Part shown: piece after piece, positions 51,291 through 61,659 of the stretch
How positions within the stretch are numbered: position 1 is the first letter of the stretch
Layout of the letters: the number at the start of each line of letters is the position of its first letter
Source of the DNA: Notamacropus eugenii
Taxonomy: Eukaryota; Chordata; Mammalia; Diprotodontia; Macropodidae
Length of the DNA stretch: 64,000 nt
Reading direction: 5' to 3'
NCBI RefSeq assembly: GCF_028372415.1
Contig: NC_092876.1
Span: 56,535,256-56,599,255, forward strand
Notes under the pieces: model-generated
The model's database searches: none
The model's input: only the letters and a program-made list of their open reading frames with translations
What the model was told of the DNA's origin: nothing
Program-made: the position numbers and the translations under genes

Positions 51291-52465
51291 ACCTAGGGTC
51301 ACAGTGCTGTGATGAAATGTGAAAAGAAAGTCTCAGTGAAATAACAGCAAAATAATGAGGATAACAAATGTCTGTTGTGTCTGGCATCAGCAGTGTTTTA
51401 TATCTCTCAGAGCTTGTTGAATACTTATCTGATTTCTTTTTTTTTAGTCAATGTTTTAACTTCTATCAAAATTGGTCAAGTTTCATTTGAGGGATTGCTA
51501 CAATTCATAGTATCTGATTTCATTAGCTAATGGCATTCATTTACCATCAGAAACTGTACTGGCACCATACCCTCAAGACCCCAGCCATAAATTCACTTCC
51601 CTGGGGTAGCCTCTGAAAAGCTGCCCAGGATGAGAGAAAAAGCCCTGCATTTCAAGTTAGTAAACTGAGCTTCAAGGTCTGGCTCTCACGTTTGCTAGTG
51701 GTAGGACTTGGGCAAATCACTTTGACCACTGTGAACCTCAGTTTCTTGATCTGTAAAATGGAGACAATAATGCCTTCCTTGCCTGCTTCACAGGAGGGAT
51801 TTAATGAGAAAATGATCAGAAACCCCTTTGAAAACTAGCAAGTTTTGTACAAATGTGGAATGTTGGTAAATGCATTGGGACTTTTCTTTATTGTGGCTTT
51901 GCCTTTTGATTTAATTCAATGAGCATCTACTCATTTATTAAGCATGGTAGGTGCAGAGCACTGTGTTGGGTCAGAGAGACATTCAGAGTTTAGATAAACA
52001 AGTGCCTGACTTCATGGAGCTCACTGTCCAGTGACATGAGAGGAGTGAGAGGGGAGTAGGGGAACAATCCCCAAGCATACAGATAACTGAAATACACAAC
52101 ATTGCTTCATCAGAGTATTAGGCTGGGGATAAAGGCTGGCCTTGGGATTTCATTAGTATAGAGAATGCCCACATGAGGAAACACCCCCTACCGATGAGAG
52201 TCAGCACTTTCTCTACAATTTATAATCCAAAAGAATTGCTAAGGAAGAAGGGGAAGGGGGAGAGTTAAGTGACTTTCTGGGTGCAGAGGTAGGGTTCTCA
52301 TCAGCAATATATGTGAGAGATAGGAGCTCTCTATTCATTATGCAAACAACATGGAATCTCCAGTGCATAAGAGAGGATCATCCTCATTATCCACCACAAC
52401 AAAATGATCCATGAAGGTCTATGGGGAAATGTCATAGTTGCTTGGGTTCTGTGGAAGAGGTAGGT
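51291..52465. other. Intron 1, MIR and L2 fragments
   Basis: Sense MIR at 51620-51830 (CACTGTGAACCTCAGTTTCTTGATCTGTAAAATGG). Antisense L2-like at 51910-52100 (CATCTACTCATTTATTAAGCATGG). The rest is unassigned. Confidence 0.5.
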
Positions 52466-52467
52466 GC

Positions 52468-52712
52468 AGCAAGGTGGTGCAATGGATAGAGCCCTAGGCC
52501 TGGAATCAAGAAGACCTGAGTTCAAATCTGACCACAGATACTTGTTGGTTGTGTGACCCTGGGAAGTCACTTCACCCTGTTTGCCTCAGTTTCCTCATCT
52601 GTCAAATGAGTTGGAGAAGGAAATGACAAAACACTCTAGTATCTCTGCCAAGAAAACCCCAAATGGGATCACAGAGAGTCAAACACAACTGAAAAATGAC
52701 TGAACAACAACA
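52468..52712 (+). mobile_element. Full-length marsupial SINE
   Basis: GCAGCAAGGTGGTGCAATGGATAGAGCCC, TGAGTTCAAATCTGACCACAG, CACCCTGTTTGCCTCAGTTTCCTCATCTGTC, GCCAAGAAAACCCCAAATGGGATCACAGAGAGTCAAACACAACTG, ending AATGACTGAACAACAACATGG. Confidence 0.93.
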
Positions 52713-52734
52713 TGGAGAAAGTCACATTTGTCTC

Positions 52735-52890
52735 TTAAAATGTTAGAAGTGGAAGAATCCTTAGAGACCAATGAGTCCAACCCCCTTATTTTACAAAGGA
52801 GGAAACTGAGGTTCAGGAAGGGAGAGTGACTTGCCCAAGAGCACACTCCCATAGAGTGAATGGCAGAGCTGGGACGCAGGCTAATTCTTT
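52735..52890 (-). repeat. CORE-type SINE, antisense
   Basis: TTAGAAGTGGAAGAATCCTTAGAGACC, TTTTACAAAGGAGGAAACTGAGGTTCAG. Confidence 0.75.
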
Positions 52891-53690
52891 TTTTTTCAAG
52901 GTCTGTTTTTATTTTTTACCTTTGCATTCCTACGGGCTTTTACTAATATAAAATTAATAAATGCTTACTGACTGAACAATTTAATTGCAGATAGATAGGA
53001 AGGAAGCAATTAATAATTGATGATACATTAAACAAAGAGAGCCCAGATTTGGAACTTAACTCAGCATCAGTTCATGCTAACGAGAGAAACTTTACATACA
53101 AGCTAAATTTTTTTGGCGCTGAGTTCACTGTTGCTCTTACCCACTGCCTCTTGACTTTAAAAGCTGGGAAGGAACAAGCAGACAAAGGGAAGCATTATGG
53201 CCAGTCAGGTGTTTTTTTGTTGTTGTTTGGTTTGGTTTGGTTTGGGTTTTGTTTTCTTTTTTTTGGCTTGGTTTTTAACCATATGAATTCATACATGTTG
53301 TTACTTTATTTGTGTCATGAATTCCCTGGGGGGAAATGATGAGCTGGTCACACAGCAAAAATGAGGGTAACCCTATAGACAAGTACCTGTTGTCTATTAA
53401 TATCCATGTAATAATGCCAACGAAATGAGAGGAAGCCCCCTCCTGTTGGGTTCTAGGAGTACATGGTCAAGCCCATGAACAAGCCCAGGATAGTCACGTA
53501 TGCATGGGCTGTTCTCTGCATCACTGATGGGAGGACCCGTGTCATTGAGGTAGATCATGGATAGAACCATCAGAATGCTGGGGCAATGGAGTGGATGCGT
53601 TATTTTCTAAGCAGTGACCTTCCATTTTTTTCTACATGGATTGTAAACTCCCTGCAACCAGGGGATGGAGCTACCATTTCTACTGATTTT
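52891..53690. other. Intron 1, unassigned with T/G-rich tract
   Basis: T8 run at 52890, TTTGGTTTGG tract at 53215-53275. No named repeat or exon. Confidence 0.45.
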
Positions 53691-54370
53691 CTTTATCCAA
53701 GTTGCCCGATCTTCTGTCTCTGTGCTTTTGTTCCCCGTACCTAGAATGCTTTCTTTTCTCATTTCCACCTCTTGGAATACCTAGCTTCCTTCAAAGCTAT
53801 TTCCAAACCATGCCATCTGTTCTCTATCTAGCCTCCTCCTCCTTTCACCAGAACCTGGACTCTGCCTCTGGGTCATCTCATTGGTGACCTTAGCTTGCCC
53901 AGAAGCAGGAGTCCATGTCATATAACAATATTAATAACAACTAATATTTATAAAGCCCTTCCTAAGTGCCAGAAATTGCTTTGCAATCATCTCACCTGAT
54001 CCTTACAATAACCCTGGGAGGTACATAACATTGTTATCCCTATTTTACAGTTGAGGAAACTGAGGCAAACAGTGGTCAAAGGATTTGCCCTGGGTCACAC
54101 AACGAGTAGCCAGTGTCTGAGAATGGATTTGAACTCAAGTTTTCCTGGTCCAGGCCCAGGGCTCTATCTCCTGCATTTCCTACCTGCCTTCCCAGGCAAT
54201 TCCAAACCATGCTGCTAGACTCTTTTTCCTCCTTCTTTCCAGTTCCCCTTTTTGTTGAGTCTTCCTCTATTAGAATCTAAGTTCTTTGAAGGCAGGTACT
54301 GTCTTATATACTTATAACTTCACCACCAGCTCTTAGTTAAGAGCCTAGCTCCTAGTGAGTGCTTACTACA
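53691..54370. repeat. L2 3' ends flanking an antisense MIR
   Basis: L2 at 53695-53900 (CTTTTGTTCCCCGTACCTAGAATGC), antisense MIR at 53935-54165 (TTTTACAGTTGAGGAAACTGAGGCAAACAG), L2 at 54180-54365 (TAGAATCTAAGTTCTTTGAAGGCAGG). The MIR probably inserted into one L2 copy. Confidence 0.7.
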
Positions 54371-54383
54371 TACTTACTCTTTT

Positions 54384-54515
54384 CCTCTGTCCCTCCCTTC
54401 TTTCCTTCCTTCCTTCCTAACATCTTTCCTGTCTTCCTTCCTTCTTTCCTTCCCTTCCTCCTTCCCTCCTTCTCTCCCTTTTTCCTTCCTTCCTCCCTCT
54501 TTCCCTTTCTTCATA
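54384..54515. repeat. (TTCC)n pyrimidine tract
   Basis: TTCCTTCCTTCCTTCC and CCCTCCTTCTCTCCC repeats about 170 bp upstream of PADI4-like exon 2. Confidence 0.92.
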
Positions 54516-54680
54516 TCTAGCATAGTAGATAGCCAAATGTAAACTAGATGACTGACTTACATTTACTCCCAGTAATGACAAAGCTGTTGCTGCCAGGTGG
54601 GAGTGGGGAAACTGAGCACAGTGACAGTCATTAGTCCTTTGATTGCATGCATCTCTCTCCCTGTTTCTCTCCCTATCCAG

Positions 54681-54858
54681 ATGTGCCCCCACTGGATGCA
54701 AATTCTTTGAAATCTGTGCCACACCTGGAGTGGTTGTTGACCTCAGCTGCCATCCTATCAAGAGATCACCTTCAGGCATATCCAAATGTCTCTTGGAGGC
54801 TGGGGTGGAGATGACGGTGAAGATGAAAGCCCCAAGCACCCTTCTTAATGATCAAAAG
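54681..54858 (+). CDS. PADI4: PADI4-like exon 2
   Basis: The acceptor is CCCTATCCAG ending at 54680 and the donor AAAAG|GTGAAT at 54858/54859. The first base completes the split glycine codon. It encodes CAPTGCKFFEICATPGVVVD, then LSCHPIKRSPSGISKCLLEA and GVEMTVKMKAPSTLLNDQK, ending in phase 0. GVVVD, GVE.T..MKA and DQK are PADI4 landmarks; CAP..C is PADI6-like. Human PADI4 carries its nuclear localisation signal (PPAKKKST) in this exon; the aligned segment here is HPIKRSPS, one residue shorter overall and with only two adjacent basic residues. Sequence is otherwise intact. Confidence 0.93.
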
Positions 54859-55708
54859 GTGAATGTGATAGTGGAAGAGAGAAAATGAGAATTAGGTGTA
54901 GTCTGCCTTTTTTGGCTTGTATTTGTATTCCCAGAGTTTAGTACGGTGTCTAGCACATAATGAGCACTCAGTAAAAGCTTGTTGACTTAAAAAAGATCTG
55001 GGAGATTTACTCTACGGCAAGTTCAATATGAGTGATATGATGTCAGCAAAAGAAAAGTACATGTGACCTTGGACTATAGTAAAAGGCAGAGTGTTCAAGA
55101 CTATTGGTCCTGCTTTATTTGGCCTTTGTCAGATCACATCTGGTATTATGTTCAGTTCTGAGTGCTTCCATTTAGTAAACACAGAACCCGCTGGAAAGTG
55201 TCTGAAGAAGACCAAGCAGAATAGTGGAAGACTTTTAAGTTCTTCCATATGGCAACTGATTCAAGGATATGGGGACATCTAGGTTAGAACAAAGAAGACT
55301 TGAAATAGGATATGAGATAGCTGTCTTCAAATATTGGAAGGAATATCATGTAGAAGAGGGATTATGCTTGATTTCCTTGGTCCCAGAGTACAGAAAAACA
55401 GGAATTCATAATATTAGTAATAGCTACTGTATATAATATTTTAAAGTGTACAAAGAGCTTTACAAATAATATCTAATTTTATCATTTATTACTATAACTA
55501 GCCTTCCCTCTGTTAATTATCTATCTATCTTGCTTTGGGTTAGGGTTTTCCCGACTTCTCTATCTGCTACACCCCTTAGCTGGTTCAGTAGCCAATGCTC
55601 TTGGGTTTTGTGAACGTTAGACTACCATGTGGCTGGCCTCTCTCCTTCTGAGGGCAGATAATATGCCATTGACTGAAATCACAAGTGCCTCTCTGTATTG
55701 TTCTGCAG
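54859..55708 (+). other. PADI4-like intron 2
   Basis: It holds a weak L2 tail at 54905-54990 (GTACGGTGTCTAGCACATAATGAGC), a CR1/L3-type 3' region at 55085-55420 (GACTTGAAATAGGATATGAGATAGCTGTCTTCAAATATTGG), and unassigned sequence after it. Confidence 0.65.
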
Positions 55709-55775
55709 GTCACGATCTCCTATTTTGGACCCAACTCAATCTCTACCCAGGCTTTGCTCTACCTCACTGGTGTCC
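55709..55775 (+). CDS. PADI4: PADI4-like exon 3
   Basis: The acceptor is TTCTGCAG ending at 55708; the donor is GTCC|GTAAGT at 55775/55776. It encodes VTISYFGPNSISTQALLYL followed by TGV, then leaves a single C for the next codon. The length from K-V to LTGV matches PADI4 exactly, whereas PADI6 and PADI1 are two residues longer here. The last exon base is C, not the usual G, but the rest of the donor is consensus. PAD_N subdomain 1 ends in this region. Confidence 0.92.
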
Positions 55776-56064
55776 GTAAGTAACATTTCAGATTCTGTTG
55801 AGGTAGTGCTCAAAAGGTCTCTCCCCATCAAACTCATCACCTGGTTTGAGTTAATGCAGTTAGAGAGATGCCTATATTGGGGAGTTGAGGGAGGCACTAT
55901 TAGAAAAAAGACCATTTTGTGGGGTCTAATTCTTGTTCCTCTGCTGACATCCTCTCTGAATACCTTTTGGGGGTGTTGAGGCAACCCCATTTTCTAAAAG
56001 GCTATATTTAGAAAATGTTGGTTGGAGAATTGGACTGAGTCTGAACACCTTTTAGGAAGGCCAT

Positions 56065-56530
56065 TAATACATTGGGGAATGTACAGAGGAGGCCAACCAG
56101 AATGGGGAAAGGCCTCAAATCTGTGTCACTGGAAGATCAACTTAAGGACCTGGGGTTGTTGAGTCTGGAGAAGACGTGAGTTGGGCAAGGGAGACACAAG
56201 AGACATCTTCAAGTATCTACAAGGCTCTCTTGGGGAAGAGGGATCAGATTGGGTTCTGGTAAACCGAGGGGACAGAGATAGGAATGATGAGTCGAAGTCA
56301 CAGATGCCAACCTTAGACTTGACAGAAAAAAATTTTCTAATAAATTAGAGCCATCCCAAAGTGGATGAGGCTGCCTCTGGAGGTGGTTGGTTCTTCACTG
56401 GTAGGGGGAAGGGGGGTGGGGAGCTTCAAGCAGAGACCGGAGGATCACTTCACTGCGATGTTAAGGTGTAGATGGGCTTATCCATTCAGATATGGGCTGA
56501 ACCAGGTGGTCTCTGAGATCATGCAACGAC
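56065..56530 (+). repeat. CR1/L3-type LINE 3' end
   Basis: GTACAGAGGAGGCCAACCAGAATGG, GTTGAGTCTGGAGAAGACG, ACATCTTCAAGTATCTACAAGGC, CTGCCTCTGGAGGTGGTTGG and GAGCTTCAAGCAGAGACCGGAGGATCACTTC. It lies in intron 3. Confidence 0.82.
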
Positions 56531-56575
56531 AAATCTAGAGCTAGAAGGAACCTTGTGCAACCCCCCAGCATCACA

Positions 56576-56815
56576 GTTAAGTAGCACAGTGGGTACTTGG
56601 AAGTCAGGAAGATCCATGTTTGAATTCTACCTCAGACACACACCAGCTGTATGAACCTGGGACAAGTCACTTTAATCTCCACCTGCCTCGGTTTCCTCAT
56701 CTGTAAAATGGGGATAGTAATAATAATGCCCACTCCACAAGGTTGTTATGAGAATTAAATTGTGCAATGCTTTGCAAACCTTAAAGTACCGTATAAATGC
56801 TACGTAAAATATATA
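56576..56815 (+). repeat. MIR SINE, near full length
   Basis: GTAGCACAGTGGGTACTTGGAAGTCAGG, TGTTTGAATTCTACCTCAGACAC, GTTTCCTCATCTGTAAAATGGGGATAGTAATAATAATGCC and AAGGTTGTTATGAGAATTAAATTGTGC. Confidence 0.85.
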
Positions 56816-57525
56816 ATATACATAAATATAAATGCTATATAAAAGCTAGCTATGATTACTAAGTGTGGGAGGCAGGATTTGAACCCAGGGCTTCCTGGCA
56901 GCAAGTCTGGTGTTCTTTTCACTTCTCCACACTGCCTCTCCACCACTGAAATTCTCTGATTTTATGAAGCCTTCCAGGTCTGGAAGGAACTGTATGCTGT
57001 TTGACTTGCCTAAATTTGGAGAGGCTGATTACCAGGTTGACTGTAGCAATTTCAGTTTTTTCAGACACAACAATTGTGCCATCTACCAAAACATAGCAAG
57101 GCTGTTATTTTTCTTGGTGCAGAGAGTACCTGAACCCATGAAATTACAAATTGCTAAAAGTGTGGAGGTATAGAGATTATCAGAGACAATATAATTTTGG
57201 CAGTGTGGTGTAGTGGGAGTCACAGGACCTGTCAAATCCCAATTCTGCCGCTTGCATAAAATCCAGAATATTCTTCTTTCCTTAATGATTTGAGTGCCTG
57301 TCTGACTTTCTGTCCTCCTCATCTCCTGCCCTCATACTACAGGACCTCAACATACATATTAATGATCTCACAAATTCCCTAGCTTCATAATTCTTCAAGC
57401 TAGCTATTATTCCCTGCAGCTTAGTCACACACATATCATTGATTTTGCCTAATTCTGTACTTACAGTTCCCCACCTCTGCAAAAGGTGGGAGGCAGGTTT
57501 CACTGAAGTCAGAGCAGATCACTAA
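56816..57525. other. Intron 3, TA-rich then unassigned
   Basis: TA-rich at 56810-56850; an antisense SINE head at 56870-56940 (GGATTTGAACCCAGGGCTTCC). 56950-57525 not recognised. Confidence 0.45.
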
Positions 57526-57529
57526 ATTG

Positions 57530-57690
57530 ACCAGAATTCTAAAATGTTTTCTTTTGCCTTGCTGTAGACACTATGTACATTTTTTTCCTGGTCCTGTTTA
57601 CTTTACTCTGTATCACCTCTTGCAAGTCTTCTCAAATTTCTCTCAATTCTGCATATTTGTAATTTCTTACAATGCAACAATATTCTATTA
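57530..57690 (-). repeat. L1 3'-region fragment, antisense
   Basis: TTTTCCTGGTCCTGTTTACTTTACTCTGTATCACCTCTTGCAAGTCTTCTC and TAATTTCTTACAATGCAACAATATTCTATTAC parallel the antisense L1 blocks at 58540-58690. Confidence 0.65.
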
Positions 57691-57694
57691 CCTC

Positions 57695-58060
57695 TATATA
57701 GCAAGATACAACAAAAAAATCACAATGAAATTTATCTGGATGGACAAAAGGTCAAGGATCTCAAGGGAAATTATTTTTTTAAGTGGGAAAGAAGAGGTCC
57801 TAGCAGTACCATATCTCAAACTATTCTACAAAGCAGTAATCATCAAAAATGATTTAGTATTGGTTAAAAATAAAATGGAACAGATTAGGTATGCTATTAT
57901 GTTTCAAAAAACCACAGGCGCCATCTACTGGAGTAAAGACTCTGTTGAATAAATACTAATGGAAAATAGTCTGGTTGCAATTAGGTTTACACCAAGACCT
58001 CACACCATATACCGAGATTATCTCCAAATATAATAGATAGTTGGCTTAGTTTTCAGCAGT
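57695..58060 (+). mobile_element. L1 LINE ORF2 C-terminal fragment
   Basis: The + strand reads KFIWMDKRSRISREIIFLS, then VLAVPYLKLFYKAVIIKN, matching the conserved FIW..K.PRI....L....GGL..P....YY.A.... region late in L1 ORF2. It ends with L1-like GGAAAATAGTCTGGTTGCAATTAGGTTTACACC. It is a dead fragment in intron 3. Confidence 0.85.
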
Positions 58061-58229
58061 TCTTGTCAAATGGAAAATTCCCTAACCTAGTGACTGATGT
58101 CTTCAGATTTTATGAAGCCTATCACATTTGATTGGCTATCTTATATCTTGTCTGTGTTATGGTTTCTGCTTTTATTAACAACTTCTTAAAACTGGATTAA
58201 AACTAAAATTTAATTTTAAATTTAAATAA

Positions 58230-58880
58230 ACATTAGAAATTTTTGATACATTTTATTTTTAAATTGCCTTATTACTTCCAACATTCTTCTCCATCTCCCT
58301 CCCTTCTAAAGAGTCACCCCTTATAATACTTTTTTAAACAGAAGACAAAAAAAAAAAATCAGCCAAATCAATCAACATACCAAAAAAATCTGATATTATA
58401 GGCAATGTTCCCTACCCATGGACCTCCACCTCTGCAAAACGGTTTAGGGAGTTGGGTTTTTTCCATATATTTTCTTTGAGACTAAGCTTGTTCTTTCTAA
58501 TTTCTAAAATTTCAGTTTTGATCATTTTAGAGTGGTTGATATTTCCATTTACATTGTTGCAGTCATACTGTTTTCCTGCTTCTGCTTACATCTCTCTGCA
58601 TCAGTTCATGTAAGTCTTCTCTTGCTTCTCTATAATCTTCATGTTTATCCTTTCTTATAGCACAGTGGTGTTCCATTCCATTTGATATACCCCAATTTGC
58701 TTAGCTATTCTTTAATCAATGGGCACCTCCTTTGTTTCCAATTTTTTGCCGCCACAGAAAAGTCTGCTATAAATATTTGAGGGGTGTATAAGAACCCTTT
58801 ATTTTTGTTAGTGACCACTTCAGGCTATACACCTAGCCATAGGATCTCTGGGTCAAAATGTATGGGCACTATAGTCTCTT
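58230..58880 (-). mobile_element. L1 3' end, antisense, abutting exon 4
   Basis: Antisense blocks are CTCTCTGCATCAGTTCATGTAAGTCTTC, TATAGCACAGTGGTGTTCCATTCC, CCAATTTGCTTAGCTATTC, CTGCTATAAATATTTGAGG and CTATACACCTAGCCATAGGATCTCTGGGTCAAA. The recognisable repeat stops about 40 bp before the exon 4 acceptor, so the branch-point region lies at or next to the repeat edge. Confidence 0.75.
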
Positions 58881-58919
58881 TATTTCATTAGCAATTTCTT
58901 CTGTTGGCTCCTATTTCAG

Positions 58920-58987
58920 AAATCTCCCTGGATGCTGACGTTTATCGAAATGGCAAAGTGAAACCTACCAATGGAAAGATTGACAAG
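58920..58987 (+). CDS. PADI4: PADI4-like exon 4
   Basis: The acceptor is CTCCTATTTCAG ending at 58919 and the donor is GACAAG|GTAAAT at 58987/58988. Joined to exon 3 it gives a CAA glutamine codon, then ISLDADVYRNGKVKPTNG and KIDK, ending in phase 0. ISL.AD...GKVKPT matches PADI4, while D.YRNG.V matches PADI6. Most human PADs have Glu or Asp where this has Gln. This is the start of PAD_N subdomain 2; Ca2+-binding residues known from PAD4 (around residues 120-180) lie mostly in later exons. Open sequence upstream of 58920 is intron and antisense L1. Confidence 0.92.
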
Positions 58988-59204
58988 GTAAATGTGAGGA
59001 ATTTTTCCTCATCCTTTTTCTCATCCTTTCCTCCCTTCCAGGGAACTGGAAGGGGTGAAGCTATTGACTTACTGTTCCCAATCTGTTCTAGATTTCCCAG
59101 TCTTCTAAAAAAAAGAAGATCTCTAGTAAAATCTCTGTATTTGGAGAATTAGAGAATGTTAAATACCTTAGTATCTACTAGAACTCTTTTTGTTAACCAG
59201 GACA

Positions 59205-59505
59205 GCTAGGTGGTGCAGTGGATAGAGCACCAGCACAGGAGTCAGGAGGACCTGAGTTCAAATCTCACCTCAGACACGACACTCACTACCTGTGTGACCT
59301 TGGGTGTGTCACTTAACCCCAATTGCCTCATCCTGGGTCATCTCCAGTCATCCTGATGAATATCTGGTCACTGCATTCAGATGAATCTGGAGGAGAAGTC
59401 AGGCTGGTGACCTGCACAACCTTCCTTCACTCGAAACAAAGTCAAATGCAAGTCATTTCTCTGATGGCATGGTCTTCTTTGGCAATGAGGAATGAACACA
59501 CTTTG
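59205..59505 (+). mobile_element. Composite marsupial SINE (tRNA-like head plus long tail)
   Basis: The head is GACAGCTAGGTGGTGCAGTGGATAGAGCACC, GAGTTCAAATCTCACCTCAGACACG and CACTTAACCCCAATTGCCTCATCC. The tail TGAATATCTGGTCACTGCATTCAG..AAGTCAAATGCAAGTCATTTCTCTGATGGC..TCTTTGGCAATGAGGAATGAACAC is the sense form of the modules at 11456 and 12122. This is the only copy with both parts. Confidence 0.88.
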
Positions 59506-60190
59506 TTAACCACCACCCAAGGTAGTGGGTGTCACCTGATAGTGGGAAAGTGTGGGGAATAGCAGCTCAGTCTTGTTGTAGTCTCATACAAGGCATGTTT
59601 GCCATCGACTATCAGCCCTAGAGAGCAGGTCCCATGACCTTAGATTAAAGCCTTAGATTGGTCAGAAAGAAGTCTTAGGAACAGGACAGAAGGTTTGATT
59701 TGGGACAAGATTGGATGGTCCAGGGCTCCGTCATCTGCTCCCCCCCAAAAAACCCTCAAACCTATAACTCCCCAGATTGCATTACTTAAACCACAGTCAA
59801 AAGAGTTCTAGACCCAGAGTTAAATGGACATTGGATTACTCAACTCCCTGTGGGACTTTGCACATGCCCCTTAGCCTTTCTGAGTTGATCTCTTTCTGGG
59901 CAAAATGGAAATTCAGCAATATTTATTTATTAAGCAAACAGCTACATAACAAGAATGAGAGGCAGCATGACATAGTGAAAGAAGCCCTGCCCTTGAAGTC
60001 AGAAAGACATGACGCACACTGGCGCTGAGGCACACTGTGAGACCCTAGCCAAGTCACTTACTTCTCAGTGCCCCAAGAAATGTTCGAAACTTCAGTTGGA
60101 GAAAAGGTGCTGGTCTGCATTGAAGTCGTCTCATGAGAGGTCTGTTCATACCAGTGAAATCACGGCTTGGACCAATTCCTCCGCCCTCCC
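59506..60190. other. Intron 4, MIR/SINE scraps
   Basis: Weak MIR at 59800-59950 and 59955-60130 (GCAGCATGACATAGTGAAAG, AGCCAAGTCACTTACTTCTCAGTGCCC). No exon. Confidence 0.5.
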
Positions 60191-60194
60191 CAAT

Positions 60195-60573
60195 CTTGGG
60201 AGGTAGTTGGGTATATATGTCGAATCTAGCTATAACATAGGTAACATACCTATTGCAGATGTAAAATATATATTACATGTAGCACCTATAATTGAATGTG
60301 CAGAATATATTATATCATCCAGAATATATTGTAAGTGCAGAATATTATGTGTGCAGAGTATTTATTATATTGAGTTAATATTATATTATATTAATTATAT
60401 TATGTCAGTATTACATTGAGTCAATATAATTCTACAATAATTCTATAATATATTCTACATACCTAATATGGTCAGTTATTGACCATATTATGTGTGTAGA
60501 ATATATATTATATATGTATTATGTATATTCTACAATGATTCAGAGTGTAGATGTGTATAGATGTGTGTATGTG

Positions 60574-60604
<31 letters not shown>

Positions 60605-60610
60605 TTGTAA
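60195..60610. repeat. AT-rich tract with TATG microsatellite
   Basis: TATATTA-rich sequence with recurrent AGAATATAT words, an inverted repeat at 60451-60503, and (TATG)n at 60566-60606. Confidence 0.85.
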
Positions 60611-60639
60611 CAAGTATATCTGTACACTACAAATCAACC

Positions 60640-60770
60640 AACAAACATTTATTAAATGTTTGTTACATAACTAGTGCTGGGGATGAGAAAAAAATAAAGC
60701 AAAAACATTTTCTGCCTTCAAGGCACTGACATTCTAATAGAGAATCTGTTACTTCATGCAAACCCGTTTG
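60640..60770 (-). repeat. L2-type 3' end, antisense
   Basis: ACAAACATTTATTAAATGTTTGTTACATAACTAGTGCTGGGG, CTGCCTTCAAGGCACTGACATTCTAATAG. Confidence 0.65.
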
Positions 60771-61650
60771 GTCAGAAAGAGGAGGAAGGCAGGGTGTACA
60801 AAGGCTACATTATCTGAGAATAATAATCTGTGATTAGCCATTCCCTTGCTTGCAGGACATGGTGTCTGGGCTTTGAAGTCTATTCATTCTTGGGCTGGGC
60901 AGGGTACTCCTCAGGGCTGGCTCCGTCCTGGGCTTGGCTGACATAGCTACTATAGCTCTGTAGTTTGCTGGCCCTTTCTGCGTTGACTCTTCTGACCTTT
61001 CAAAGTTCACAAGGTCCATTCCATTTCTGATACTCACTCATCCAAAATTGAGAAAGAATTAGACCCAAAGAGAATGCATGGCCACATGGTAATTGTGGTA
61101 GGAAGATGTGACTGCTATTATACCTTCTTTTCCCCTTCCCCAGAGGCTCACAGTATTTCTTCTTTCTTCACAAGGGGAGATAGGCAGATTTCATCTGTTT
61201 GAGTCTTTTGTATGACATCTAGCTCTGGTTCATTAGCCAGTTAAAGGCTATTTGTCCTCATGCAGTAAAAAAATTGACAGAGAAATGTTAAAGGATACCC
61301 AGATGTCCTCACAAGAGGGTCTCCTCCATTATCTCCCCACCAACTTAAATCAACGGCAGTCAGAGCACTCTGTGGATGCTCTAAGGACTGGGCATTCATT
61401 GGACAATTCCCCATTATAAGAAGAAAGGAGGCCACAAACAAGCATGGTTCACCCAACCAGGAAGATGATTAAGTTAGATGTATAGTATTTAAAAATACTA
61501 GATTTTTATACAGAAAATCTCGATTGAGACCCCGACTCTTCTTTCTGTCTGTGTGACCTTGGGCAAGTCGCCTCACTGGTAAAATGAGAGAGTTGGATTA
61601 GATGACCTTTGGAGGTCTTTCCACTTCCAACATTTCCAAATAATAAAAGA
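60771..61650. other. Intron 4, unassigned
   Basis: A MIR scrap at 61540-61640 (TGTGTGACCTTGGGCAAGTCGCC). Otherwise nothing recognised; no PADI exon 5 signature. Confidence 0.45.
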
Positions 61651-61659
61651 ATGGATTGA

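Noticed and set aside
54643-54888. Open frame starting upstream of PADI4-like exon 2
   Set aside because: Its frame covers the true exon, but the start and end codons are in intron; splice sites at 54681 and 54858 define the exon.
57527-57952. 141-residue open frame with FIW..K motif
   Set aside because: It is the end of L1 ORF2, recognisable by motif and followed by L1 sequence; not a gene.
58904-59152. Open frame starting MAPISE upstream of exon 4
   Set aside because: The first residues are intronic; the acceptor at 58919 changes the first codon to glutamine when joined to exon 3.
2567-59260. tRNA-like stretches (box-B-like GTTCAAATC) on both strands
   Set aside because: They are SINE heads: they lack a complete cloverleaf and are always followed by SINE core or tail.
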